NCBI RefSeq assembly: GCF_013359945.1
Contig: NZ_JABWCS010000192.1
Coordinates: 1 to 64,000, forward strand
Length of the DNA stretch: 64,000 bases
DNA from: Paenibacillus agri
Lineage (GTDB): Bacteria > Bacillota > Bacilli > Paenibacillales > Paenibacillaceae
Direction: 5' to 3'
In this document: positions 35,509 to 43,917 of the stretch, one piece after another
Position numbering within the stretch: the stretch's first letter is position 1
How the letters are laid out: every line of letters begins with the position of its first letter
The notes under the pieces: model-generated
What the model saw: only the letters and a program-made list of their open reading frames with translations
Told to the model about the DNA's origin: nothing
Databases searched by the model: none
Position numbers and translations under genes: made by a program

Positions 35509-38500
35509 AAAGTCTGATTAATTTTTCGCTTAAAAACAAATTTGCGATTTGGCTTCTGACGATCATCATCGTCTTTGCCGGTCTGTACAGCGGACTGACC
35601 ATGAAGCAGGAGACCCTGCCGAATATCAGTATTCCCTACCTGAGTATCACAACGATTTATCCAGGCGCTGCGCCAGAGGGGGTTGTGAACGATGTCAGCA
35701 AACCCTTAGAGCAGAAGCTTCGCAACGTGGATGGTGTCAAAACGCTGACCTCCACCTCCCTGGAGAATGCCTCCAGCATTTTCATTGAATTTAATTACGG
35801 CACCAACCTGGACAATGCGACAGCAGCCGTCCGCGAAGCATTAAATGAAGTCGTTCTGCCGGACAATGTGCAGAAGCCGAGGATTTCCCGCTTCAGTCTC
35901 AGCTCTCTTCCTGTCGTCTCACTCAGCCTTGCCGGTGATGGCTCCAAGCCGCTTGAAGAATTGACCAGCATTGCGGAGAACGACATCCGTCCAGCACTGG
36001 AAGACCTCGAAGGCGTAGCATCCGTCCAAATCGCCGGACAATACGTCAAGGAAGTCTCCCTGAAATTTAATCAAGATAAGCTGAAGCAATATGGGCTGAC
36101 CGAAGATACGGTAAAAGGCATCGTTCAAGGGTCTTCCTTGCGTGTGCCGCTCGGCCTGTTCGAAATGGAAGCATCGCAGAAAGCCGTCGTTGTCGACGGA
36201 AATGTCACAACCATTGATGATTTGAAAAATGTTGCTATCCCTGTAATGCCAAGCGGTGCTGGCGCAGCCGGCGGGGCTCCAGCCGGAGTACCAGGCGGCG
36301 GCGCAGCTCCAGGAGCTGCTGGTGGTGCGGCCGCAGGAGGTACTGCAAACAACGGTGGAGCCGGAGCGGCCCTCGGAGCAGGACTTCCTACCGTCAAACT
36401 TGGCGAATTGGCAGATATTGAAGTTGTAGGCCGTTCTGAATCCATCTCCCGTACTAACGGGAAGGAATCCATTGGTATTCAGATCGTCAAAGCCAATGAT
36501 GCCAACACCGTTGAAGTAGTCAACAATGTCAAGAAGAAGACCGAAGAGCTGAAAGAACAGTTCAAGGGTCTCGATCTGACGGTTCTGCTCGACCAAGGTA
36601 AGCCGATCGAGGATTCAGTAAGCACCATGTTATCCAAGGCTGCCTTTGGTGCCTTGTTCGCGGTCATCATTATTCTGATCTTCCTGCGGAATATCCGCTC
36701 AACGATTATCTCGATCATCTCCATCCCGCTCTCATTGCTGATTGCAGTTCTGTGCCTGCGCCAGATGGATATCACCCTGAATATGATGACACTCGGCGCG
36801 ATGACCGTAGCCATAGGACGGGTCGTGGATGACTCCATTGTCGTCATTGAGAACATCTACAGGCGCTTATCGCTATCAGGCGAGAAGCTGCGCGGCAGAG
36901 AGTTAATTAGCGCGGCAACACGCGAAATGTTCGTGCCGATTATGTCGTCCACTATTGTTACGATTGCCGTGTTCCTGCCGCTTGCATTTGTCAGCGGAAT
37001 GGTCGGCGAATTGTTCCTGCCATTTGCCCTGACTATGGTCTTCGCCCTGCTGGCTTCACTCGTTGTAGCCATCACGCTTGTACCGGCAATGGCGCACTCA
37101 CTGTTCCGTAACGGTCTGAAAAAGAAGAACGATAATCATGATAAACCGGACAGATTGTCTGCCTGGTATCAGAAAGTGCTGGATTGGTGCTTGTCTCACA
37201 AGCTAGTCACTTTTGGTGTTGCCGTTATTCTCCTGGTAGGTAGCTTGTTCCTGATCAAGCCGATCGGTGTCAGCTTCATGCCATCCCAGGAAGAGAAGAA
37301 CGTTACGTTGACGTATTCGCCTAAAGCAGGACAGCGTCTGGAGGACGTGCAGGCACAAGGCCTGAAGGCAGAGAAATATATTTTGGCACAGAGTCATGTA
37401 GATAAGATGCAGTATTCTATCGGCGGAAGCAGTCCGTTCAGCTTGGGCGGTTCTGGCGGCAAGTCGGGACTATTCTATGTTGCTTACGACAGTAATACAC
37501 CTGACTTTGAAGCCGTGAAAGAGAAACTGATCGAAGGACTCACCAAAGAAGTTCCAGAAGGAGTCTGGGGCGATATGTCCGGTATGGCCGGTGGCGGCCT
37601 TGGCGGCAGTACGCTGACGGTGAATATTTTCGGAGATAATCTGGATCAGCTGAAGCCTGTAGCTGATGAAATTGCCGGAATTGTACAGAAGGACACCGCC
37701 AACTTCAAGGATGGCAAAACAAGCCTATCCGCAGCCTATGATCAATACACCATCGTTGCGGACCAGCAAAAGCTTAGCTCACTGGGCCTTACAGCCGGAC
37801 AAATCGCCATGAAGCTCAGTCCTGCTGGAGCACGTCCGGTTCTGACGGAGATCAAGCTGGATGGCAAAAACTATAATGTCTATATTGAGACTGAAAAAGA
37901 TACGTATACCAGCATTAATGAGATGGAGGATGCGCTTCTTACTTCGCCGCTTGGCATCACCGTGCCGATTAAAGATGTGGCCAAGGTAGAGAAAGGTTCT
38001 TCACCGGACTCGATCACTCGTATGGATGGCAAAATGAAAGTGGATGTTACCGCAGATATCATCGCTACTGACGTTAACGCCGCTTCCAATAGTGTGAAGA
38101 CCAAAATCGAAGCTCTTAACTTGCCGGATGGCGTAACCGTTACGTTCGGTGGTGTTACGGAACAGATCAATGACACCTTCGGACAACTCGGTATCGCTAT
38201 GGCTGCTGCAATCGCCATCGTATACTTCGTACTGGTGGTTACCTTTGGCGGCGGGCTTGCTCCATTCGCCATTCTCTTCTCGCTTCCGTTCACCGTCATC
38301 GGAGCGCTGGTTGCCCTGCTATTAGCCAAGGAGACCTTGAACGTCTCCGCCCTGATGGGTGGTCTGATGCTGATCGGTATCGTCGTCACCAATGCGATCG
38401 TACTGATCGACCGTGTTATTCATAAAGAAAAAGAAGGACTTACCACCCGAGCAGCCCTGCTGGAAGCAGGAGGAACGCGTCTGCGTCCAATCCTGATGAC

Positions 38501-38690
38501 GGCACTCGCTACCATTGGCGCATTGCTGCCGCTCGTGAGCGGGCTCGAAAACAGCGCAGGCATCATTTCCAAGGGCCTCGGCGTCACAGTTATCGGTGGT
38601 CTCATCAGTTCCACGCTCCTGACACTCGTGGTAGTGCCGGTAGTGTACGAATTCCTGATGAAATTCCGCAGAAAGACTGTGGATGAATAA
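35505..38690 (+). CDS. RND-type efflux transporter permease (Swr/AcrB family)
   Basis: Proton-driven multidrug or lipid exporter in the membrane, with twelve transmembrane helices and two large extracytoplasmic loops. The proton-relay helix 4 contains GRVVDDSIVVIENI near residue 440. N-terminal MKSLINFSLKNKFAIWL matches Gram-positive relatives such as B. subtilis SwrC/YerP. About residues 248-294 are a Gly/Ala/Pro-rich insertion in the first porter loop. ATG 35505 overlaps the TetR stop; a TTG at 35496 is better spaced from AGAGGAG and may be the true start. No adaptor or outer-membrane partner is encoded, as expected. Confidence 0.93.
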   Translation: MKSLINFSLKNKFAIWLLTIIIVFAGLYSGLTMKQETLPNISIPYLSITTIYPGAAPEGVVNDVSKPLEQKLRNVDGVKTLTSTSLENASSIFIEFNYGTNLDNATAAVREALNEVVLPDNVQKPRISRFSLSSLPVVSLSLAGDGSKPLEELTSIAENDIRPALEDLEGVASVQIAGQYVKEVSLKFNQDKLKQYGLTEDTVKGIVQGSSLRVPLGLFEMEASQKAVVVDGNVTTIDDLKNVAIPVMPSGAGAAGGAPAGVPGGGAAPGAAGGAAAGGTANNGGAGAALGAGLPTVKLGELADIEVVGRSESISRTNGKESIGIQIVKANDANTVEVVNNVKKKTEELKEQFKGLDLTVLLDQGKPIEDSVSTMLSKAAFGALFAVIIILIFLRNIRSTIISIISIPLSLLIAVLCLRQMDITLNMMTLGAMTVAIGRVVDDSIVVIENIYRRLSLSGEKLRGRELISAATREMFVPIMSSTIVTIAVFLPLAFVSGMVGELFLPFALTMVFALLASLVVAITLVPAMAHSLFRNGLKKKNDNHDKPDRLSAWYQKVLDWCLSHKLVTFGVAVILLVGSLFLIKPIGVSFMPSQEEKNVTLTYSPKAGQRLEDVQAQGLKAEKYILAQSHVDKMQYSIGGSSPFSLGGSGGKSGLFYVAYDSNTPDFEAVKEKLIEGLTKEVPEGVWGDMSGMAGGGLGGSTLTVNIFGDNLDQLKPVADEIAGIVQKDTANFKDGKTSLSAAYDQYTIVADQQKLSSLGLTAGQIAMKLSPAGARPVLTEIKLDGKNYNVYIETEKDTYTSINEMEDALLTSPLGITVPIKDVAKVEKGSSPDSITRMDGKMKVDVTADIIATDVNAASNSVKTKIEALNLPDGVTVTFGGVTEQINDTFGQLGIAMAAAIAIVYFVLVVTFGGGLAPFAILFSLPFTVIGALVALLLAKETLNVSALMGGLMLIGIVVTNAIVLIDRVIHKEKEGLTTRAALLEAGGTRLRPILMTALATIGALLPLVSGLENSAGIISKGLGVTVIGGLISSTLLTLVVVPVVYEFLMKFRRKTVDE

Positions 38691-38734
38691 AGCTTAATCT
38701 TTCGCTTCGCTATATTCGCATCGGAAGCACAGGC

Positions 38735-38788
38735 TGTCGCCAGATTCCAACCGCTAGGAGCGGTTTATAAAGAAGAAATCTGGCGACA
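38735..38788. repeat. Nested inverted repeat after the RND gene
   Basis: TGTCGCCAGATT (38735-38746) pairs perfectly with AATCTGGCGACA (38777-38788), and ACCGCT/AGCGGT lies nested within. No T-run follows on either strand, so it is not a standard terminator. Confidence 0.75.
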
Positions 38789-38900
38789 ACAGCGACCGAA
38801 AGTCCAAACATTCCATCGTAGTGACGACTGAGCCTTATGTTAGATCTTGAGTTCGTCTTATATTGCAAGAAGCTTTTACTTGTAAAACGATTGGATGATC

Positions 38901-38934
38901 CAAGAGGCCCCTCCGTGTATGGAGGGGCCTCTTG
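38901..38934. repeat. Strong GC-rich hairpin upstream of the PfkB kinase gene
   Basis: CAAGAGGCCCCTCC (38901-38914) and GGAGGGGCCTCTTG (38921-38934) form a 14-bp perfect stem with a 6-nt loop. No T-tract follows in either direction. It lies about 120 bp before the kinase gene. Apart from the two hairpins, 38691-39055 shows no gene. Confidence 0.8.
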
Positions 38935-39055
38935 GCATGTATAGGGAATCTCCTAGGGAAAAAGGTCAGAAGCAATGAGGTTACGCCATCTTGTGTCAGG
39001 GGATTTTCGAACAGTACAATGAAGCTATGAATGCCCATAGAGAGGAAGACCTATT

Positions 39056-40000
39056 ATGAATACAACCGTCACGCTGAATCCGGCTGTCGATAAAATTTAT
39101 ACTGTTCCGGGATTCAATCTAAACAAAATACACCGGGTCACAGACCCTCTCACCCTACCCGGTGGCAAAGGTGTCAACGCCGCACGGGTGTTGCGCCAGT
39201 TAGGGACAGAGGTAATCGCCTGCGGCTTTGCCGCCGGATATACCGGTGAGCAACTGCTCGCCGGGCTGGCTGAAGAAGGCGTTGACGCCGACTTCGTCAA
39301 AGTCGTGAAGGGGGAGACACGGCTAGCCTTGACCGTGCTCGACTCTGCTTCTGCTACCCAGACGGAGCTGATTGAGTCTGGGCCGGTCATCACCGGGGAG
39401 GACCTTTCGGCCCTGCGCAGCAGGCTGGAGAAGCTGGCCCGCCGTTCCCGGTGGGTACTGCTCTCGGGCAGCCTGCCCCCAGGCTGCCCCCCTTGGCTCT
39501 ATGCAGAGCTGGCGGATATCGCCCATCACGGCAGTGCCAAGGTGATGCTGGACGCCAGCGGCGAGGCTCTGCGCCTCGGCCTGCAAGGCCGGCCCGAGCT
39601 CGTGAAGCCCAACGAGCACGAAGCCGCAGAGCTGGCCGGTCTGGCGGACACCGGCAGCGAAGACACCGCTCGGCAGGCGCTGGAAGCGCTGCTGGAGCTT
39701 GGGGCGCGTGACGCTGTCGTCACGCTGGGCTCCCGCGGCGCAGTTGCCGCCGCGGACGGGCAGCGTTACCGCGTAACGCTGCCGCAGATCACTGCCGTGA
39801 GCGCGCTCGGCAGTGGGGATGCCACGGCCGCCGGCCTGCTGGCGTCGGCTGTGGCTGGGGGTGACTGGCCGGCGCGGCTGACGCTCGGCGCGGCCTGTGG
39901 CACGGCAGCGGCTATGCAGCGTGCTGCCGGGTTCGTGAACCCCGGCGATGTGGCAGCCATTGCCGCCGGGGTTACCGTCAGCGTGCTGCCCCGGGGATAA
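39056..40000 (+). CDS. PfkB-family 1-phosphofructokinase / hexose-phosphate kinase
   Basis: Ribokinase-fold kinase that most likely phosphorylates fructose 1-phosphate (or tagatose 6-phosphate). N-terminal TLNPAVDKIY, the substrate motif LPGGKGVNAARVLRQLG and the C-terminal ATP/anion-hole motif GSGDATAAGLLA, with the catalytic aspartate, fit the family. The motif is usually GAGDS-x-VAG, so GSGDAT is slightly unusual. The 314 residues are normal. GAGGAAG lies before the ATG. No fructose PTS gene or DeoR regulator is adjacent, so the in vivo substrate is uncertain. Confidence 0.85.
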   Translation: MNTTVTLNPAVDKIYTVPGFNLNKIHRVTDPLTLPGGKGVNAARVLRQLGTEVIACGFAAGYTGEQLLAGLAEEGVDADFVKVVKGETRLALTVLDSASATQTELIESGPVITGEDLSALRSRLEKLARRSRWVLLSGSLPPGCPPWLYAELADIAHHGSAKVMLDASGEALRLGLQGRPELVKPNEHEAAELAGLADTGSEDTARQALEALLELGARDAVVTLGSRGAVAAADGQRYRVTLPQITAVSALGSGDATAAGLLASAVAGGDWPARLTLGAACGTAAAMQRAAGFVNPGDVAAIAAGVTVSVLPRG

Positions 40001-40019
40001 CACGGGGCAGCACGCTGAC
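39977..40019. repeat. 16-bp perfect inverted repeat spanning the kinase stop codon
   Basis: GTCAGCGTGCTGCCCC (39977-39992) and GGGGCAGCACGCTGAC (40004-40019) enclose an 11-nt loop that contains the TAA stop. The left arm is coding sequence. There is no T-run after it. Confidence 0.85.
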
Positions 40020-40029
40020 TTGCAAGCAC

Positions 40030-40061
40030 AGCGGGCGTCTCCAAGTCGACGCCCGCTTTGT
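40030..40061 (+). terminator. Possible terminator of the PfkB kinase gene
   Basis: AGCGGGCGTC (40030-40039) pairs with GACGCCCGCT (40048-40057), followed by TTTGTACT. The T-run is short, so termination is plausible but not certain. Confidence 0.55.
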
Positions 40062-40099
40062 ACTATAAGAGCAGCTTAACGTTGCTCTTATAGTACAAA
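40057..40099. repeat. 17-bp perfect inverted repeat
   Basis: TTTGTACTATAAGAGCA (40057-40073) and TGCTCTTATAGTACAAA (40083-40099) with a 9-nt loop. It overlaps the end of the preceding GC-rich hairpin, so the two could be mutually exclusive by three or four bases. Confidence 0.85.
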
Positions 40100-40104
40100 A
40101 AAAC

Positions 40105-40237
40105 TGCCTTGCGCTACCCTTGAAGCACAACAATTCTTGCCTCGCACTGCCTTTGAAACACACAGAGGCCAGCCTGACGCTTCTTTTAAAGTAAACAAAA
40201 CTGGTGTCACACTGCTTTTGAAGCACATAAAAGCACA
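40105..40237. repeat. Degenerate ~33-bp tandem repeats
   Basis: On the minus strand about four imperfect units begin TGTGCTTCAAAAGCAGTG, TGTTTACTTTAAAAGAAGCG, TGTGTTTCAAAGGCAGTG and TGTGCTTCAAGGGTAGCG. The period is near 33 bp. A minus-strand reading frame across them gives a repeated C-F-K-G-S-A-R-Q-like unit of 11 residues, but it has no ribosome binding site. Confidence 0.65.
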
Positions 40238-40265
40238 CAAAAAAGCCCGGTTGCCCGGGCTTTTC
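40237..40265 (-). terminator. Intrinsic terminator after the TorD-like gene
   Basis: Minus-strand AAAAGCCCGG-GCAA-CCGGGCTTTTTT with a T-run reaching into TGTG. It lies directly behind the stop codon. Confidence 0.9.
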
Positions 40266-40946
40266 TTACGACATAGAGGTAGCGCTTGTCTCCAGCGAAG
40301 CCTTCCAGGCCCGCAACATTTGCAGATCTTGCGGCAAAAACTCCTCCAGCATGTGACTCAAGCCGAGGTACAACTTGCTCTCCGTCAAGGAATTAAGACG
40401 TTCGCAGAACTTCGGGGTCCATCTCAACAGATGCTCTTCCAGAAAAGCCTCCTGGATCTCCAGCAGCTCCATGGCACTTCTAACTGTGAAGCAGTTATAT
40501 AGCATCCGTTCGTGCATCACCGCCATGAATTCCAGTTCAATAGCAATATGATCATCGGCTTCTTCACCGCATTTCTTGAACACGACTCCCGCCGAGGCAT
40601 ATACATCGGACAAGACATTGCAGAATTCTTTGGCCCGACCCCGGTTAGCTGCTTCACGTGCAGCCCGTTCATTCATCAACCGGGTGTATTCCTGCGTCTC
40701 CTGCTTGCATATCTGCGGCAACTTGCCGGGTTCCAGACTGCAGAGGTAACGCTTCAGTTCGCGGCCGCCTTCGGTCATCTCTGCAGCAACGTTCATTTGA
40801 CGTTTGCCGCACCACTGGGCCACCAGCGAAAGGGATGGCTTTCTTCCGAAGAAATCGACCAGCAATTGATATATTAATCCTCGACTTTCCAGCCAACGGG
40901 TGTAAGCTTCCGGCACAACAAGCGATGAAGCGGATTGTAAGGTCAT
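40266..40946 (-). CDS. TorD/DmsD-family molecular chaperone
   Basis: All-helical cytoplasmic chaperone family that protects molybdoenzyme precursors before Tat export. The family pattern appears at DDHIAIELEFMAVMHERML, then EIQEAFLEEHLLRWTPKFCERL, then YLGLSHMLEEFLPQDLQML; 226 residues is typical. No molybdoenzyme, Tat substrate or cofactor gene lies in the window, so it is an orphan here and its client is unknown. GGGGAGG precedes the ATG. About 360 bp on its upstream side (40947-41306) hold no recognisable gene. Confidence 0.75.
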   Translation of the reverse strand: MTLQSASSLVVPEAYTRWLESRGLIYQLLVDFFGRKPSLSLVAQWCGKRQMNVAAEMTEGGRELKRYLCSLEPGKLPQICKQETQEYTRLMNERAAREAANRGRAKEFCNVLSDVYASAGVVFKKCGEEADDHIAIELEFMAVMHERMLYNCFTVRSAMELLEIQEAFLEEHLLRWTPKFCERLNSLTESKLYLGLSHMLEEFLPQDLQMLRAWKASLETSATSMS

Positions 40947-41306
40947 TTGACAAATCCTCCCCTATTGTTATTCCCGGGTACCGCGGCAAGGAATAGCCGC
41001 TCGGCATCTTCCGGTATCCTAGCTGTGATCTTGGAAAAAGGATGCAATGTTCCTTCTATATCTAAATTATATCTGAACCATAAAACGCTTTCGGTGAGCA
41101 TTCTATGTCCATTCCCTTCATTTGTCGCAGATCTGTCAAATTCAGCAGCAAATCGGCAGGCGCTTGGGAATCATCAGATTTCTCTATCTCCACGGAGTTC
41201 CCTATCGAGTATAAATCTCCTCCTCTGCAACCTGTGCTGCAACTATTGTATGCCTGCGGAAGACAAGCAATTCCAGTGGCTCAAAAGGGATAACTATCTA
41301 GGATAA

Positions 41307-41924
41307 CTATCCAGTCCATATATTCCACAACTGCATCCCCATATAAATCGCGATCCCCCAGATCAGCAGCGCAGATGCCCTGTTCAAGACACGCAGAATG
41401 CGGCCCGAGGGGTCCGCTTGTCCGACCAGCCGCCCGGCAATGGCAATTCCGATGAACCACAGCCACGAGACTGCAGCCGTCGCACCTGCAAATACCCACC
41501 GTTCACCACTGCCATATTGCAGGGAACTGGTTCCGATGACACCTACAGTATCCAGCAGTGCATGGGGATTTAGCAGGGACACCGACAAGGCATAGGCTAT
41601 CTGCCCCTTCGCCGATAATACTTTCACCTCGCCTTGTGCCGGGGTGCTGCCCCAGATGTTCCAGCCCATATAGGCCAGAAAAATCAATCCTACGCTATAA
41701 ATCACAGGTGTTACCCAGTCCACGGACATAACAACCAGTGAAACTCCACCGACAGCTGCACCAATCAGCAGCGTATCACATAGGGCAGCGGTCAGCACTA
41801 CCGGCAACACTCCGCGAAATCGCGAATGCAGCGAACCTTGATTAAAGACGAATATATTCTGTACTCCCAGCGGCAAAATAAGTCCAAACGCCAATATGAT
41901 TCCATGTATAACCGCTTCAAGCAT
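41307..41924 (-). CDS. LysE/ArgO-family amino acid exporter
   Basis: Inner-membrane exporter for basic or other amino acids. Six hydrophobic segments are visible, starting with HGIILAFGLILPLGVQNIFVFNQG (core LPLGVQNIFVFNQG), the conserved LysE pore segment, then LTAALCDTLLIGAAVGG and SVSLLNPHALLDTVGVIG. ATG 41924 (205 residues) has AGGAGGG upstream and gives the usual length; the frame is open for another 47 codons but without a credible start. It is divergent from the MocR-type gene, which probably regulates it. Confidence 0.88.
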   Translation of the reverse strand: MLEAVIHGIILAFGLILPLGVQNIFVFNQGSLHSRFRGVLPVVLTAALCDTLLIGAAVGGVSLVVMSVDWVTPVIYSVGLIFLAYMGWNIWGSTPAQGEVKVLSAKGQIAYALSVSLLNPHALLDTVGVIGTSSLQYGSGERWVFAGATAAVSWLWFIGIAIAGRLVGQADPSGRILRVLNRASALLIWGIAIYMGMQLWNIWTG

Positions 41925-42151
41925 TTGTAAAAACCCTCCTGATGATTTCTTTATGATGAGAAAACCTTTGGTGCACAGCATAGCTGCACCCCATTGATAG
42001 TACCTTCCCGTCTCATAACCGTAACCATCCAAATTCCGGATCAATACCCAACCAAGATACAGCAAAACTGCCCGTCCATGATATACTCAACGCAGAATGA
42101 GCCGCCAGAGTGGTCCTAGACGATACTGATTTTATATAAAGGAGTTCTGCC

Positions 42152-43756
42152 GTGAAGCCTACTTCCAAGCAAGCTGCTTTTTCTTCTCCTACATCAAAAG
42201 ATAGTATAAACCCAGTGGACGCTCTTAACGCCGTATCAGCATCAGGGACAACCACTCTCGGTGGCACTGGTGAATGGCGACCAGACGCAACCTCCGCGCT
42301 GCCGCTTCATGCCCAGATATCGGACTATTTTATCGGCAAAATCAGAAGCGGGGCCTGGCCCCCCGGCATGCGGCTGGCTCCGCAGCGGGAGCTGTGCCGA
42401 CAGCTCGGCGTCAACCGTAGCACCCTTGTAACCGCGTTGGGGCAACTGACCGCGATGGGGCTGATTGAGGGGAAAAGAGGCGGTGGAACCCGAGTTGTCA
42501 CCCCTTCTGCCGAGCGTGATGGTTCCGGTGCCATACGGGAATCCACCGGCTTCGGCGGACAGGTCCGGGCGGGCAATTGGAATGATTATGTGGAAGAAGG
42601 CATTCACTATCCCAACCTGCCAACGATCCAGGCTATTAACCGGCTGGAGTATGCGCGAGGACTAATCCGCCTTGGCACAGGTGAACCTGCCCCGGAGCTG
42701 CTGCCTGGCCAGGTTATGCAGGAGATTCTCGCCGGGCTTTCGCGCGAGCCCCTGTTGCCGCTGTCCTACGAAGAGCCGCTTGGCAGCTTGGAACTGCGGA
42801 CAGCTCTTAGCAACAAGCTATCAGCAGCCGGTATTCATACTTCCCCCGCCTCCATCCTGATTACCTCGGGGGCGCTGCAAGGACTGCAGCTTATTGCCAT
42901 GGGACTGCTGCCCCGCGGCGCGGCCGTCCTGCTGGAGAAACCGTCCTATCTGTACTCCATCCATGCCTTCCAGTCCGCAGGCGTGAAGTTTAATGGTCTG
43001 CCGATGGATGAACGAGGGCTGATGACGGACAGTGTTGCTCAAGAGGCTTACCGGACTAAAGCGTCTATGTTGTATACCATTCCGACCTTTCACAATCCTA
43101 CCGGTATTCTGATGGATGAAGAGCGGCGGAATGCGTTGATGGCTACTACAGGCGCCCTTGGCCTGCCAATCCTCGAAGATGGGGCCTACCAGGAACTGTG
43201 GTTGGATACGCCCCCGCCTCCGCCACTGAAAGCCTTGGATCATGAGGGACGTGTCCTCCACCTTGGCACCCTGTCCAAAGCCGCCAGCCCCGGCCTGCGC
43301 ATCGGCTGGATTGTCGGCCCGGAAGCAGTCGTCGCACGACTGGCCGATATTAAGATGCAAAGCGACTACGGTGCAAGTTCTCTGTCTCAGCTTGCCGCAG
43401 CTAGATGGCTGAGCGGTGGTTATCATGAAGCACATGCCAATGTCTTGCGTCAGAAGCTGCGAATGCGAAGAGAAGCGGTGCTGGAGATACTCCAAGCCCA
43501 CTTCAGCGAGCTGGCCACCTGGAATATACCTGCGGGTGGTTTCTATATCTGGCTGTCGCTCCGTCAGCCATTGCCCCTGCGCAAGCTGTTCAAAGCAGCC
43601 CTGCAGTCCGGCCTGCTGCTCAATACCGGCGATCTGTATGACCGCGGGGACAACCGTCATCTGCGGCTCTCCTACGCCTACGCCTCAATCACAGAGCTGG
43701 AAACTGGCCTGTCAATTTTAGCCGGGATAATACGCAATTTGCAGCGTCATCCCTAG
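42152..43756 (+). CDS. MocR/PdxR-type GntR-aminotransferase transcriptional regulator
   Basis: GntR winged helix (about residues 48-115: LHAQISDYFIGKIRSG, LAPQRELCRQLGVNRSTL) fused to a class I aminotransferase-like domain that binds PLP. The PLP lysine is in LGTLSKAASPGLRIGW, and PTFHNPTGILM is the conserved NPTG loop. A 45-residue polar tail precedes the HTH. GTG 42152 has AAAGGAG 7 nt upstream. Its divergent placement next to an amino acid exporter suggests it senses an amino acid or PLP adduct and controls that exporter (inference). Confidence 0.93.
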   Translation: MKPTSKQAAFSSPTSKDSINPVDALNAVSASGTTTLGGTGEWRPDATSALPLHAQISDYFIGKIRSGAWPPGMRLAPQRELCRQLGVNRSTLVTALGQLTAMGLIEGKRGGGTRVVTPSAERDGSGAIRESTGFGGQVRAGNWNDYVEEGIHYPNLPTIQAINRLEYARGLIRLGTGEPAPELLPGQVMQEILAGLSREPLLPLSYEEPLGSLELRTALSNKLSAAGIHTSPASILITSGALQGLQLIAMGLLPRGAAVLLEKPSYLYSIHAFQSAGVKFNGLPMDERGLMTDSVAQEAYRTKASMLYTIPTFHNPTGILMDEERRNALMATTGALGLPILEDGAYQELWLDTPPPPPLKALDHEGRVLHLGTLSKAASPGLRIGWIVGPEAVVARLADIKMQSDYGASSLSQLAAARWLSGGYHEAHANVLRQKLRMRREAVLEILQAHFSELATWNIPAGGFYIWLSLRQPLPLRKLFKAALQSGLLLNTGDLYDRGDNRHLRLSYAYASITELETGLSILAGIIRNLQRHP

Positions 43757-43844
43757 AGCAGGATATCTTAGCTCTACCTCTTCCTCTGTTGCTCTTCCGT
43801 AACTCGCAGCGTCACTATCTCTAGACCGGCATTTGAAGACCAAA

Positions 43845-43883
43845 AAACGCCGCTTTCCCTAGCCAACAGGGAAAGCGGCGTTT
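43845..43883. terminator. Bidirectional terminator between the MocR gene and the SLH protein gene
   Basis: AAACGCCGCTTTCCCT and AGGGAAAGCGGCGTTT form a 16-bp stem with a 7-nt loop. A/T runs lie on both sides (AAAAAA before, TTTGCGTTTTATT after), which suits two convergent genes. Confidence 0.9.
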
Positions 43884-43917
43884 GCGTTTTATTCCATCGG
43901 ACACAATACCGACGGTA

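Noticed and set aside
39978..40238. 86-codon minus-strand frame with repeated CFKGSARQ units
   Set aside because: No ribosome binding site, overlaps the kinase gene end and hairpins; kept only as a repeat observation.
41925..42065. N-terminal extension of the LysE exporter (47 codons)
   Set aside because: No ribosome binding site, and the extension is unlike the family; ATG 41924 has AGGAGGG and the normal length.
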